Origin: Siphlonurus alternatus
Taxonomy: Eukaryota; Arthropoda; Insecta; Ephemeroptera; Siphlonuridae
Length of the DNA: 64,000 bases
Assembly (NCBI GenBank): GCA_949825025.1
Contig: OX463786.1
Coordinates: 7,861,094 to 7,925,093, forward strand
Reading direction: 5' to 3'
The notes under the pieces were generated by a model. That model saw only the letters and a list, made by a program, of their open reading frames with translations, was not told where the DNA came from and made no database searches. Made by a program: the position numbers and the translations under genes. Below, piece by piece: positions 13,501-26,363 of this stretch (the stretch's first letter is position 1; each line of letters begins with the position of its first letter).

Positions 13501-15113
13501 GCGTGGATTAGTTATTAATTAAAAATAATTTTTATAATGAAATAATGGTTGAATGAAATCACCGAGTGAAACGAAGCATTAAAAAATAATTAAAAAGTTC
13601 TCCGTTCCGACTGGGATTCGAACCCACGTCGCTGAGCGATATCAGATTTGAAGTCGAGCGCTTTTCCAAACGAGCTATGCCCAAGGTTACAATGGGGAGA
13701 AGAGATTTCAGTATATGACTTGTAAGTTTTGTTTAAATCAAAATGGCGGTCTCCATATTTCACATGTCACTGCAATATGTTTTGAATTATTATAACAACA
13801 AACACAAACTGATTACAAAATGATTATAAAAAATATAAAAAAAATTGTGCAGTAACTCATAACTTCTGAATGTTTGTATTTATTCCATAAAATAATAAAG
13901 TTCGTGTAAGACCAATCTTGATGCAAGTAAATTTCGAGACCAGGGACACCATGGTGGCCACCAGATGGCAGCACTTGCAAAGAAAAGATTCGAGCTTCAT
14001 AAAAATTTCTTTGGAGTGGTTGTTTCTGCAAATTGTTTGAACTTTGTTGAACACAGGTTTGAATCGCTGATTAGCATTGATGGACAGGTAAGATGGTCCT
14101 CCCTATCTATCCTCCTTGCTCCGCAGAATCAGCTGTCATCTCAAAGAGATTGTCCCTATTTAATTATTCGCTTGAATAAAAATTTACCCACACAATTTAT
14201 CACAAGGTCTCTCCACATGAGCATCGTTGGTACCCCGGCACACGTCCGGACGGGCCTCCAGTTCTTATCACCACAACAATCAGATTAATCACGCCGGCAA
14301 TTCTGGCAACGTGTGGCGAGAACTGGAGGCCCGTCCGGGCGTGTGCCGGGACTGCCGGGTTTACCAACGGTACGGTGCTCATGCGGAGAAGCCTTGTGGT
14401 AAATTGTGTGGGTAAAATTTTATTCAAGCGAATAATTAAATAGGGACAATCTCTTTGAGATGACAGCTGATTCTGCGGAGTTTGGAGCTCAGAAACGGCC
14501 ATTTTTGTTCCTTTTTCGTTTCAAAAGAAAACAAGTCCACACAATGCTTTTTTGCTTACAATTTTGAAAATGTTGATTGTTGAGCTTTAATTTGATGTAT
14601 AACATGTTCATGTTACCATCCTGCTTCATACTTTAATTTGCCTGTCAATTCGTGCAAATTTCTGATGTGGACACCCTGTAGATATAGCTTCCTAATAGTT
14701 ATTGGGTAAATCAAATTCGAATCTGAGCCGTTGTCCAATTATTTAAATTAAATAATTTTTATTTAAATGCTATTTAAATGTTACTTATAAAATGCAAATT
14801 AATATTTATAAATACAGAAACGCAATAAAGAAAGTTACAGTATTATTGTTTTTACCAATTTGTACTGTGTACCACATAATATTAAGCATAAACGTTGAAC
14901 AAAAAAGGAGCAGAATGTAAAGTATTATTTTCATTGTTGCAGGGAGATTCCGGTGGTCCTCTATCAATCGCCAGCGCCAACAATGAATGTGTACACATAA
15001 TTGTAGGGGTTACGTCATTCGGCAAGTTCTGTGGCTTCCGTAACTCCCCCGGTATCTACACAAGAGTGTCACACTATGTTCCTTGGATTGAGAGTGTGGT
15101 CTGGCCTCAGTAA
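1052..15113 (+). CDS. Snake/CLIPC-like serine protease, 5'-partial, multi-exon
   Basis: Secreted trypsin-fold endopeptidase of the clip-domain (snake-like) type. Such zymogens act in extracellular cascades for dorsal-ventral patterning, Toll activation or melanisation. Exons: 1052-1072 (tentative), 1885-2073, 3931-4037, 5087-5349, 11530-11705, 14943-15113; phases agree at every junction. The catalytic domain starts at IVGG inside exon 1885-2073 and runs 253 residues, the normal family length. The triad is His in TAAHC (codon 4018-4020), Asp in NDIAL (5220-5222) and Ser in GDSGGP (14949-14951). Asp189 (codon 11694-11696) with Gly216 and Gly226 predicts trypsin-like specificity. The residue before IVGG is Leu, as in snake and other CLIPC zymogens, so the activating enzyme need not be trypsin-like. 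A Cys in the linker (VAKCDYS) and one in RPACLP would form the inter-chain disulfide. Clip domain and signal peptide are not in the window. Family call is firm; the exact orthologue is not. Confidence 0.9.
1511..1839. mobile_element. MITE family A, copy 1
   Basis: Inverted-repeat element starting ATGGACAACATGCATGAAAA and ending TGTATGTTGTCCAT. It has a core shared with eight other copies (GCAGAAATGRATAGAGGGT, TATGCTACTCTGA...CAGAT). Non-coding. Confidence 0.75.
1885..2073 (+). CDS. Protease exon: linker, activation site and start of catalytic domain
   Basis: 63 codons, phase 0 at both ends. Encodes a linker with two Cys, then the activation region SNIRL|IVGGEE and EFPHM. Donor is GTTAGT at 2074. 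The acceptor AAG at 1882-1884 has a weak pyrimidine tract, and the MITE at 1511-1839 ends only ~45 nt upstream, so the branch-point area lies against transposon DNA. An upstream in-frame stop at 1852-1854 limits any extension. Confidence 0.85.
2096..2513. mobile_element. TTAA-flanked foldback MITE next to a protease splice donor
   Basis: TTAA at 2096-2099 and 2510-2513 flank near-perfect inverted arms of ~190 bp (ends GGGCATTGGGTGTAGCACC). It lies only 22 bp after the donor at 2074. No ORF. Confidence 0.75.
2652..3046. mobile_element. TTAA-flanked foldback MITE, family P (copy related to 37788)
   Basis: TTAA both sides; ends contain GATAACGCCGAACAGCTG in inverted orientation. Subterminal TTTGATTAACATGTAAACC and the whole body match the element at 37788-38170. 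Confidence 0.7.
3130..3604. mobile_element. Foldback element family E, copy 1
   Basis: Ends GGGGTATACTGACC and GGTCAGTATACCCC with long inverted arms (GACGTCATAGCATTGAATC and its complement inside). A second copy lies inverted at 56937-57420. Confidence 0.7.
3931..4037 (+). CDS. Protease exon with catalytic His
   Basis: Begins after TTTCAG and encodes VALGYGTAPN, the conserved CGGSLIS and TAAHC. Catalytic His codon is 4018-4020. Donor GTGAGA; ends after the second base of a codon, completed at 5087. Confidence 0.9.
4075..4200 (-). repeat. SINE tail fragment
   Basis: The segment with GACTGAGGGAACTGTGGAAAA and CTCAGTCAGGAC matches the 3' body of the 5S-derived SINEs at 18088-18400 and 45413-45735. 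The 5S head is absent. It lies just after a protease exon. Confidence 0.55.
4205..5086. other. AT-rich intron, no feature seen
   Basis: Very AT-rich, with homopolymer and short-palindrome character but no recognisable gene or repeat family. Confidence 0.4.
5087..5349 (+). CDS. Protease exon with catalytic Asp
   Basis: Begins after CCTTAG and encodes the VARLGEHDL, HPDYLPPKKYNDIALLRL and IRPACLP blocks and the ATGWGR motif. Asp codon is 5220-5222. Donor GTAAGT at 5350; ends after codon base 1. Confidence 0.92.
5466..5856. mobile_element. MITE family A, copy 2
   Basis: ATGGACAACATACATGAAAA...TGTATGTTGTCCAT, with the same core as copy 1. Slightly longer through an internal AT insertion. In the protease intron after the donor at 5350. 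Confidence 0.75.
6347..8489. mobile_element. 2.1 kb TTAA-flanked element containing a ~1.6 kb near-perfect palindrome
   Basis: TTAA at 6347-6350 and 8486-8489 with ends CCCATTAAAGCC and GGCTCTAATGGG. CCC/GGG ends plus TTAA are piggyBac-like. From ~6725 to ~8345 the DNA is one palindrome centred at 7531/7532 (CTCGAG), each arm ~800 bp with few mismatches. Each arm is itself an imperfect inverted repeat: GGGCCCATAATACTCTTGCTC near 7208 faces AGCAAGCGTATTATGGGTCC near 7431, centre ~7328. No transposase ORF is visible; the small ORFs are palindrome by-products. It lies in the protease intron 5350-11529, so transcription would make a long hairpin RNA. Confidence 0.8.
8585..8604. repeat. Poly(A) tract
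   Basis: About 20 A residues, possibly the tail of an old retro-insertion; source not recognised. Confidence 0.6.
8817..9136. mobile_element. MITE family A, copy 3
   Basis: ATGGACAACTTGCATGACAT...ATGCAAGTTGTCCAT with the shared core; contains inverted GACGTC segments around a short loop. Confidence 0.75.
9137..10134. other. AT-rich intron, no feature seen
   Basis: Low-complexity AT-rich sequence within the protease gene; nothing recognised. Confidence 0.4.
10135..10572. mobile_element. Diverged TTAA-type foldback MITE
   Basis: Left end TTAAAGGGTAAGGTAAC resembles the element at 350. Right end GTTATCTTACCCTTAT is its degenerate complement. Subterminal ATTTGATTAACATG is shared with 2652 and 37788. 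Right TTAA is mutated. Confidence 0.55.
10573..11529. other. AT-rich intron upstream of the S1-pocket exon
   Basis: No repeat family or coding signal recognised until the acceptor at 11528-11529. Confidence 0.4.
11530..11705 (+). CDS. Protease exon with S1-pocket Asp189
   Basis: Begins after TTCACAG and encodes EEASPKLLKVVFPLI, the MMCAGAIEGGKDTC block and Leu192. Asp189 codon is 11694-11696. Donor GTGAGG at 11706. The last ~45 nt plus donor are repeated several times in the following intron (11783-12130), so donor choice here is ambiguous. The 11706 donor gives the normal DTC-L-GDSGGP junction in phase 0. Confidence 0.9.
11783..12130 (+). repeat. Tandem copies of the protease exon 3' end plus splice donor
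   Basis: Three ~122-150 bp units repeat the end of exon 11530-11705 and the following intron start. The ATGATGTGTGCGGGGGCC block of the real exon is at 11661; copies begin at 11783, 11931 (2-bp insertion, frameshifted) and 12081. The first two copies hold an additional short repeat of AAAGACACTTGTCTGGTGAG. Each carries a GTGAGG-type donor; the last is changed to GTGAAA. The copies have no acceptor of their own, so they are probably non-coding intron sequence, but they are potential decoy or alternative donors. Confidence 0.85.
13039..13258. mobile_element. MITE family B, copy 1
   Basis: About 220 bp with inverted ends carrying CATCCGGAAGTAGCTGGAAG and CTTCCGGCTACTTCCGGATG. Same family at 15217, 20439 and 37101. 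Confidence 0.7.
13602..13684 (-). tRNA. Degenerate tRNA-like sequence (class II, TCA anticodon position)
   Basis: On the - strand there is an A-box-like TAGCTCGTTTGG, an anticodon-loop-like ACTTCAAAT, a variable-arm hairpin TCGCTCAGCGA and a perfect B box GGTTCGAATCC. The long variable arm recalls Ser/Leu/Sec tRNAs. The two acceptor strands pair very poorly and the anticodon stem has mismatches. It is most likely a pseudogene or a SINE head rather than a working tRNA. It lies inside the element at 12423-14678. Confidence 0.45.
14119..14480. repeat. 360-bp palindrome inside the mariner-like element
   Basis: CTCCGCAGAATCAGCTGTC at 14119 mirrors GACAGCTGATTCTGCGGAG ending 14480. Arms include the GC-rich CCGGACGGGCCTCCAGTTCT and its near complement. 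Centre ~14300. Confidence 0.7.
14943..15113 (+). CDS. Protease terminal exon with catalytic Ser
   Basis: Begins after TTGCAG with GDSGGPLSIA. It continues through VGVTSFGKFCG and SPGIYTRVSHYVPWI to the stop TAA at 15111-15113. Ser codon is 14949-14951. Confidence 0.92.
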   Translation, partial: GDSGGPLSIASANNECVHIIVGVTSFGKFCGFRNSPGIYTRVSHYVPWIESVVWPQ

Positions 15114-15186
15114 TGTATACGATCTTTGTGAACCATCCTTTCAATAAGATTGTCTTGAATTTTAATGAAGTAATGGTTTTCTCCGT

Positions 15187-15192
15187 AATAAA
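15187..15192 (+). terminator. Poly(A) signal AATAAA of the protease gene
   Basis: AATAAA lies 74 nt after the stop codon, a normal 3'UTR distance, and just before a MITE at 15217. Transcript end not shown. Confidence 0.5.
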
Positions 15193-15216
15193 CACATACT
15201 ATAAAATTAATTAATA

Positions 15217-15429
15217 CAGTCAAATTAATATTATATTCCCTCCGGAAGTAGCCGGAAGTGTAAAGTTTGTGGCTCTTCTGTTTGTAATCAAGCATTGAAA
15301 TTTCGTAGAATTTTTTGCAATACAATTACTGACCTATGTGTGAAATTGCAATGCTGAAACATGAATGAAAAAGTAAAAAACCGTACACTTCCGGCTCTTT
15401 TCGGAAAGAATATTACAAAAATTTGACTG
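15217..15429. mobile_element. MITE family B, copy 2 (best preserved)
   Basis: TA-flanked; ends CAGTCAAATTAATATTATAT and AATATTACAAAAATTTGACTG. Subterminal TCCGGAAGTAGCCGGAAGTG. TA duplication suggests Tc1/mariner-type mobilisation. Confidence 0.75.
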
Positions 15430-16953
15430 TATATTATGAAAATATAATTTATCTCTAAACCATCAATTTTATTAAGTTAAGTTATTACCTCGAATTTCAA
15501 TGTAATGGTTTTATTCGTAATATTAAAAACATAGCATGGACGTATAATGTCTCTACGGCCATTGTGAACTAAAGCTGAAATATCTTTAAGTGCCCGTAAA
15601 CATAACTTAATTAAATATTAAACTATTAAAAGAAGAGATATACTTCACTTAAAGGTTTCCACAGTTCCCTCAGTGGTAGCCCAGTCACTATACGTTCACA
15701 TGATGCTTTGGCGACGCCTCTGAGTGAAAATATCATAATTTTATCCGTCTTCAATGGATGCGTATTAATTAAAACACCGTCATGTGAATATAGTGAGTGA
15801 ATGCTGTGATAGGCCATTGCAAAAATAATTTTCTTCCCCTAACATAATTAAATAACAATACCCCACATTGAGATTCAAATAATTTATAGACGATTGCATT
15901 CCTGTAAACTCTGAATTTATAAATTATTTTCAGTGACTGTTTACAATGGTTGTATCACAAGTCAAATTCTCAAATCCTTCTGTAAATAATTCTCATCTAA
16001 ACTAGAAATTTCTCACTATTTATTAATAGTGTTTCTAGTTAGGAATGACTGAATACAATATTATAAAAATTTATTTATATATAATCCAATTCATGTAAAA
16101 AAAATCACATAAAATGTATCATGTGTAATAAATGGAATATATTTTAGTACAAACTATTACTAATAATTTATTTTATGTAATTCCTGTATGTAAAAATATA
16201 GCTATCAGATTTGCAATTAATATTAATGAGTTCTTAATAATTAAATTGAAGAATTGAATTTTAGAGTGGATATTATAGCCACATGCTTTATAACAATTAA
16301 AATATGCTCTCTTTTTGCGATAGATTCTAAATAGACTACCAAGTAGTCAATACAGACTTCATTGGCTTTGTTTCAGATAGGGTTTGGTCTTCAACCTGCA
16401 TTATTACATACAAAATATATTTAAAATTACTAGTAAATAATAGTTTTACAAATTACTAATTTAAAATAAAATAAATTAATGTTTGTTTTTTAAAAAATAC
16501 TTTAAGTTATAATTAAATTAAAAAAAAATAATTAATGTTTTTTATTAATAATTTTAACTGAATTTACGAAATTACTCGTATTATATTTTTTAGTTTAAAA
16601 TTGCTTCAATTTATAATAAACAAAAAGAAATTACCCAATGAGAAAACAATGTCCACTAGTAAATTCATTTAATTCTCTAATTGTTCTGCATTTTGCTTGC
16701 TGCATAGCTGTCAATAGCTTTGTGCCTATAATCAATATATATTCAATGGCTGGAAACAGAATTGTATGGTACAAATCGAAGACGAGAAGAAAATTATATA
16801 AATTACTGTTAGAATTTTAATCGATGATAAATTAATGCCAACTCCCTATAAGCATTTGAAAAATGAAGTTAATGTAAATTGGATCAAATTTTTTAACAAT
16901 AATTTCAACAACCGAATTTGTGGAATCGAAATAATAATTGTTGTAATTACGTT
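15430..16953. other. Intergenic AT-rich sequence
   Basis: No gene recognised. A stretch at 15645-15820 with TTTCCACAGTTCCCTCAGTG is weakly like the SINE tail family. Confidence 0.35.
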
Positions 16954-17282
16954 ATGGACAACATACATGAAAAAATTTTATTGCAGAAATGAATAGAGGG
17001 TACCAAATTATGCTACTCTGAATTTTTTCAGAATTTTTGAGATCCAGAACTATTTTTAAATAATTATTGAAAGTCCTGTGATTTCAGTTGGCACCCCTGA
17101 ATTCTTAATAAAAAGGATAGAGACTGGACGCCTATTGACGCCTCCAGGGGGCGTGACCGCACTTTCAATAATTATTTAAAAATAGTTCTGGGTTTCAAAA
17201 AAATCTGAAAAAATTCAGAGTAGCATAATTTGGTACCCTCTATTCATTTCTGCAATAAAATTTTTTCATGTATGTTGTCCAT
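16954..17282. mobile_element. MITE family A, copy 4
   Basis: ATGGACAACATACATGAAAA...TCATGTATGTTGTCCAT with the shared core; very regular inverted arms. Confidence 0.8.
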
Positions 17283-18087
17283 TGCCACATTTTAAAATAA
17301 ATACATGCGTGTAAAAGTCTACTTATGTATAACTTTTGAAGCAAATTATGTTCGTGGTACCTCATATTTGTAATATAATTAAAGATTTTTTTTTTACATT
17401 GAAATAAATTGAAGTTACATGGATGTGACATTTAAATAATTAAAATTATTAAAAAAAATAAGCGTCTTTATTTGCAGTCAACATTTCTGTTACGAACCCG
17501 ATGTGCACAAAAACACACCAAAATGAGCAGGAAAAGCTAAAAAATAACTTTCTTATAATAACAGTAGACACTACAATTTTATAATTTTTATCACATTAGT
17601 CTAATGAAGTTTTAAATTGTTAAGAAATTGAATCACAGTCATGGAAATCGTTAAACAATAAAAATAGTGATATTTTAGAATGTACAGTAAAGTTCAATAA
17701 GAATGACACTTGGCATACATGAGTCGGAGTAGCCACTAATAGTTCTCTCAGTGTGCTGACGATTGACAATAAGTGTGATTCCCGAAGAGTTATCCACAAG
17801 TTTCTCACTAATTGAGGCCTTTAATTAATTAATTAATAAACTCTGCGTACGCCGAATCTTTACGACTTTTAACTTGCGACTTCCAAAATATCGTATTATA
17901 ACCACGTTTAGTGTCATTGAATTAGACTGACGCTAACTACGGATAGTAAGAAGCCTAGACAACTCCCTGGATATTAATTGTTATATGAATCGCCCCCATT
18001 ATTACTTAGCAGGTAGAGATGACGACTATCTGAGCTTCAAAAGTGTTTTCATATAAAGTCAGGTGAGTATATATACTGATATATGGT
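17283..18087. other. Intergenic, no feature seen
   Basis: AT-rich; nothing recognised. Confidence 0.35.
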
Positions 18088-18400
18088 GCTCATAGGATAA
18101 GGTATAGGGAAAGGATGGTGGCTACGGCCTGTTATGCGTCCCAGCATTTTCTGAGGTGAGACTGAGGGAACCGTGGAAAACCTCAGTCAGGACGGACACC
18201 TCTACTTTTTTTTTTCAATGTACCAAAGTGATGTCCAAAGCCTGGGGAACCACACACAAGTGCATCACTGCAAAAGGGAGAGGGAGCAACATAATTTTTA
18301 CTTGAAATGGTCACCCATCCAAGTACTAACCACGCTCGACGTTGCTTGACTTCGGTGATCTAACGAGAACCGGTCATTGCACTGCGCAACGCTTGACCTC
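18088..18400 (-). mobile_element. 5S-rRNA-derived SINE, copy 1
   Basis: The - strand 5' head matches the internal promoter of 5S rRNA (CCGAAGTCAAGCAACGTCGA, GGTTAGTACTTGGATGGGTG; complement at 18309-18374). It is followed by a body with TGGTTCCCCAGGCTTTGG and GACTGAGGTTTTCCACGG. This is SINE3-type architecture. Other full copies at 45413-45735 (+) and 60715-61045 (-). Confidence 0.75.
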
Positions 18401-18967
18401 AGTTAATCAATTTGTTTGTTTTTTATGACCAGGTATGTTGCAAAACATGTTAAAATCCGTTTTGCCAATACCGGCACCTCAGAATAATTTTCAGATAAAT
18501 AATTGACAAAAACTGTTCAATTTAATTGATATTTTGTCTTTTGCTGCTATAGTATATTATTTTGTTATATATAAGAATAGCAGCCACTTCTGTGATCTAG
18601 ATTCTAGAATCTCTGATGCTTTGTTGCTATCTCCTCCCCCCCCCTTAGTTTAGTATAATATCTTGAGTGTACTGTGGTGAAATATTTAATAATAAAATAG
18701 ATAAATTTAATGGTTTAATTTGCCCCAATATAACATTTTTACGTTATCTGAGACGACGATATTATAAAATTTGTATGTCAATATTTCTTTTTTTATCACA
18801 CAATTTTCCACAGCTTTGAAATTTTATTTCAAAATTCTAAATTGACCTGGTATACTATAGAAGCTATGAAGCTATTAATTTCAATACTGTAGTATATGTA
18901 AAATATTTGTCAAGTAAAACCAGTTTCATATAGAATATTGTACGGACTCTCTCGGTATAAGTGGATC
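18401..18967. other. Intergenic, no feature seen
   Basis: AT-rich with a C-rich run near 18636-18645; nothing recognised. Confidence 0.35.
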
Positions 18968-19105
18968 ATCATTGGTGTGGCTTCTGGATGCCCTTCTGCT
19001 ACTCGCGCGACCGGAGAGGGGGAGTAACCCCCACGCGACCATCAGAAACTTTGTGAGAAAGCTTGACCGGTGCATTTCTAGTCACTGCGAGAGAGAAACA
19101 ACACC
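18968..19105 (+). promoter_or_regulatory. Probable promoter-proximal/5'UTR region of MORN4
   Basis: A locally GC-rich stretch directly before the start codon in otherwise AT-rich DNA, consistent with a 5'UTR. No clear TATA box; the start of transcription cannot be fixed from sequence. Confidence 0.4.
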
Positions 19106-23270
<4,165 letters not shown>

Positions 23271-23421
23271 AACCTTGAACCAAGGAAATTACTTGACAAA
23301 GAGAGGGTGGGCAATCATCTTACGCTTAGAATAATCAACTCTATGATTGTGTAATATCATGTTTTATCAAAATAAGAATTAATTTTGACAATTTCTTATC
23401 TAAAAATGATCCTAAAATTGG

Positions 23422-23427
23422 AATAAA
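23422..23427 (+). terminator. Poly(A) signal AATAAA of MORN4
   Basis: AATAAA about 150 nt after the MORN4 stop codon. Confidence 0.5.
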
Positions 23428-23680
23428 ATACTTTTAATAATTATTTTGATTAATAACCATCACATTATTAGTCACAAAATATCTTTTGATATAGACTGAA
23501 TGCTCTTCTTACATCTCCTAAAATTGCATCTCTATTTATATTGGAGCTGCATTGCAGCTATAGAAATTGAAGCAAAAGTGTGTTAACTATGTAAAGGAAT
23601 ATCATTGTTTTACAACATTTGATTTTATCATATTTGGTCTGAAATTAGAACATTATTATTTTTTTATCAAGCAGATATAC

Positions 23681-24293
23681 AAAATTGGAGGTGCAAATTT
23701 CATAATAAAATTTGGTTCTTATATAAATGCAATAGATGCTGCCATACTGGTTCACCTTACTTAAACTATTAGCAAACATAAGATGGCTGTCCACCCATTT
23801 CAACTGTCTTCAACTATAGTCTTTGCAACTACTAACATAAAATATAATCTCCTTGGACTGGGGATTTCAGTTCTCACAATATGGTGGCTACTCTGGCACC
23901 AAATTAGATTGCACCTCCAATTTTAATAAAATCTCTTTAGGCGCATCCTATTACAGAGTACCCAATGCCCACTGTATCAAGGCCTGCGCACTGCGAAGCG
24001 CGCGAAACAAAATAGTAGTCCACCCCGTTTTTTGCTATAGCATTGTAAAATTCAAATTAAATCCAATAGAAATAAATTTTTCTTGATATTTTCACACCCC
24101 AGGCATAATTTCTAACCCCCTTATCTTATTGTGTGCAAAGTTTCAAAATTTTAGAATCACTCTTTCCATGGAAATTTCGTGGTGAAATTAGCATGTAACT
24201 CAATGGGAAATTAAAAATCTAGGACTACTATTTCAAAAAACAATCGAAATCGATATTATAGTGCGCAGGCCTTGATACAGTGTGGGCATTGGC
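23681..24293. repeat. Two successive inverted-repeat structures
   Basis: AAAATTGGAGGTGCAA (23681) faces TTGCACCTCCAATTTT (to 23923). CCAATGCCCACTGTATCAAG (23961) faces CTTGATACAGTGTGGGCATTGG (to 24293). These look like foldback elements, the second probably inserted in a larger repeat. Non-coding. Confidence 0.6.
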
Positions 24294-24500
24294 GTACCTC
24301 TGGACAGCGAACTTTACTCTCATTGCCTCAGTTTCTATAGCTATAGCTACAATATAAAGAGAGATACAATTTTGGGAAACGTAAGGCAACACCTAGTCAA
24401 AAGACATTTAGTTTACCAGGCTTGCATAGAGTACATGGTAACGCTTACAAACAAAGAGAGGGAGTAAAGTTCGTGGTGTCCAAAGGTGTATCCTATTATT
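24294..24500. repeat. Repeat family D, copy 1 (partial)
   Basis: GGTAACGCTTACAAACAAAG and GGGAGTAAAGTTCGTGGTGTCC are also found, diverged, at 36120-36325, 42030-42230 and 47565-47765. Confidence 0.5.
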
Positions 24501-24620
24501 TTCATTCATTTTTAGGGGATAAAGAGAGCTAGGACACATGTAAGGTATGAAATAATGTTTTGGAACGCAACCTTTGTCATTATTAATTTTTCATTAATTT
24601 TTTCACGTAATAATATTATA

Positions 24621-24938
24621 ATGGAGTATTGACCTCAATTTTTTTTATTGCAGAAATGGATAGAGGGTGCAAAGTTATGCTACCCTGATTTTTTTCAGAT
24701 TTTTTAGAGCCTGGGAACTATTTTTAACAAATTATTGAAAGTTATTTTTGTGACGTCACGAGACGCCGCTCCTTAAGAAAAAGATAGAACTTGCCGCCGC
24801 GTGACGTCTCAAAAAGGACTTTCAATAATTTGTTGAAAATACTTCCCATGCTCTAAAAAATCTGAAAAAATCAGAGTAGCATAACTTTGCACGCTCTATC
24901 CATTTCTGCAATAAAAATTTTTAAGGTCGATACTCCAT
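24621..24938. mobile_element. MITE family A, copy 6 (GGAGTA-tip)
   Basis: ATGGAGTATTGACCTCAATT...AAGGTCGATACTCCAT with inverted GTGACGTCACG interior. Confidence 0.78.
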
Positions 24939-25261
24939 TTCTTCTTAAACATTCCTACACTGTCAATATCATGAAAAATACACATCGGGACAGTCAGAAT
25001 GTTTATTAATTTTCAAGACATGAGAGAATATTAATTTTCTGCAGAAATATTCTTTCTCAAATGTGTAAATCTTTGGAGATATATATGCAAAGCTGAAAAA
25101 ACAGTCTATCGTAACATTCAGACTGTCTTGAAGTGTACTCCCATGGGTAAAAGTATCTAGAATTGTTATCATTTATCCTCGTCTGTTATTGAGATAACGA
25201 TGGTCTCATACAACCAAGACGTAATTAATTAAAAATTTAATACTCCTGCAACTTAAGTTAC

Positions 25262-25500
25262 AATTAAAATGAACATGAGTTCGTAGTCGGAAGGTCGTGA
25301 GTTCGATCCCAGGAACCACAGAATTTTCATCCACATATCGGTGGTTAAAACTGGTGCATTCGGGAGCTGCTTGATATCTTCCATTTATTACCGACCGTCG
25401 TGACTAAAGTTTCCATGATTCCCTGAGTCACTATAGACTAATACTGGGATAAAAATGCTTGACAATGCCATAGTTTGTAAGGCATTAAGAGAGCTATAGA
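25262..25500 (+). mobile_element. Possible tRNA-derived SINE
   Basis: GAAGGTCGTGAGTTCGATCCC at 25291-25311 contains a good B box (GAGTTCGATCC) in a tRNA-like setting. The downstream TTTCCATGATTCCCTGAGTC resembles other SINE tails here. No clear A box; ends undefined. Confidence 0.45.
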
Positions 25501-26190
25501 AGCTGAAAGAATCCAAGTCATGCATGAGTTCATAAAAAAAAATAATACATTCAAGCTACCTGATTTGCTAGAAGCAATATGGTACTAAAAATAATGTATT
25601 CTTAAGTTTCATTTAATGTTAACGAGATGGTCTGGATAAAATACAATGTACACTCCTTTCATTACAAAATGTTCATCAGATTCTGTCCTAAAATGTTTTG
25701 TACATTTAGTAATGAATTTATGGACATGTAGAAAAAGTTGCATAATTTCAAGGCGTTAAAAATAATAAAATACTTTTGCGTTTATTTTTTGAAAGAGTGT
25801 CTTTATAATAATAATATCAAGACTTAATCAAAAAGTCTGCGGAGCTAATCAAGGAAATTATACAATTTAACAATTATGCTGTTAAAAGGAGATTCCTTCA
25901 TATTTTCCTTTTTAATAAAACTGCATAATAATGGTAATTGACTCTAGATACTTTTGCACATTAACTAATTTTACGGTGTTACTGATGTGAAAAACTGAAT
26001 TAATTTGAGATGAAAATTTAATTTTAAATCTCCCTAGGGAGTTAGTTTCTGTTTAATTATGTAATAAATATTTAAAAATAATGTGTGAGAATTTTGTTGA
26101 ACTCTGTGGCAAATATATTTTAATCCATTTTGATATGGTGTTTGGTTAATTTCATATTGGAAACTATTACCATATATGAAATAACTACAT
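25500..26190. other. Intergenic, no feature seen
   Basis: AT-rich; nothing recognised. Confidence 0.35.
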
Positions 26191-26363
26191 ATCGTCCCTC
26201 GTCTGGAATAATGAGCTATCTGCCTACCAAAATTCAAATGCAATAATGAGCTGTCTGCTTTACCAGGTGAATGCATTTTTAATTTAAAAGGAAAAGCAGA
26301 CAGCTCATTATTGCATTTGAATTTTGGAAGGCAGATAGCTCATTATTCCTGACGAGGGACGAT
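26191..26363. repeat. Foldback element with GAGCTATCTGCC arms
   Basis: ATCGTCCCTCGTCTGGAATA faces GGAATAATGAGC's complement ending CGAGGGACGAT. Arms ~75 bp, loop at ~26268-26290. A diverged relative is at 43635-43895. Confidence 0.7.

Larger units (their letters stand above)
12423..14678. mobile_element. Tc1/mariner-type element remnant with long inverted ends and nested insertions
   Basis: TA-flanked ends CAGGGTGTCCACA (12423) and TGTGGACACCCTG (to 14678). The terminal inverted repeats are ~190 bp and include AAAAATGGCCGTTTCTGAGC and its complement at 14486-14505. The interior holds a family B MITE (13039-13258), a tRNA-like sequence (13602-13684) and a ~360 bp palindrome (14119-14480). No transposase is seen, so it is non-autonomous or gutted. 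Mariner assignment rests on the TA duplication and CAGG-type tips only. Confidence 0.65.

Noticed and set aside
18309..18374. Functional 5S rRNA gene
   Set aside because: Only the internal promoter part matches, it is joined to a SINE body, and the 3' part of 5S RNA is missing.
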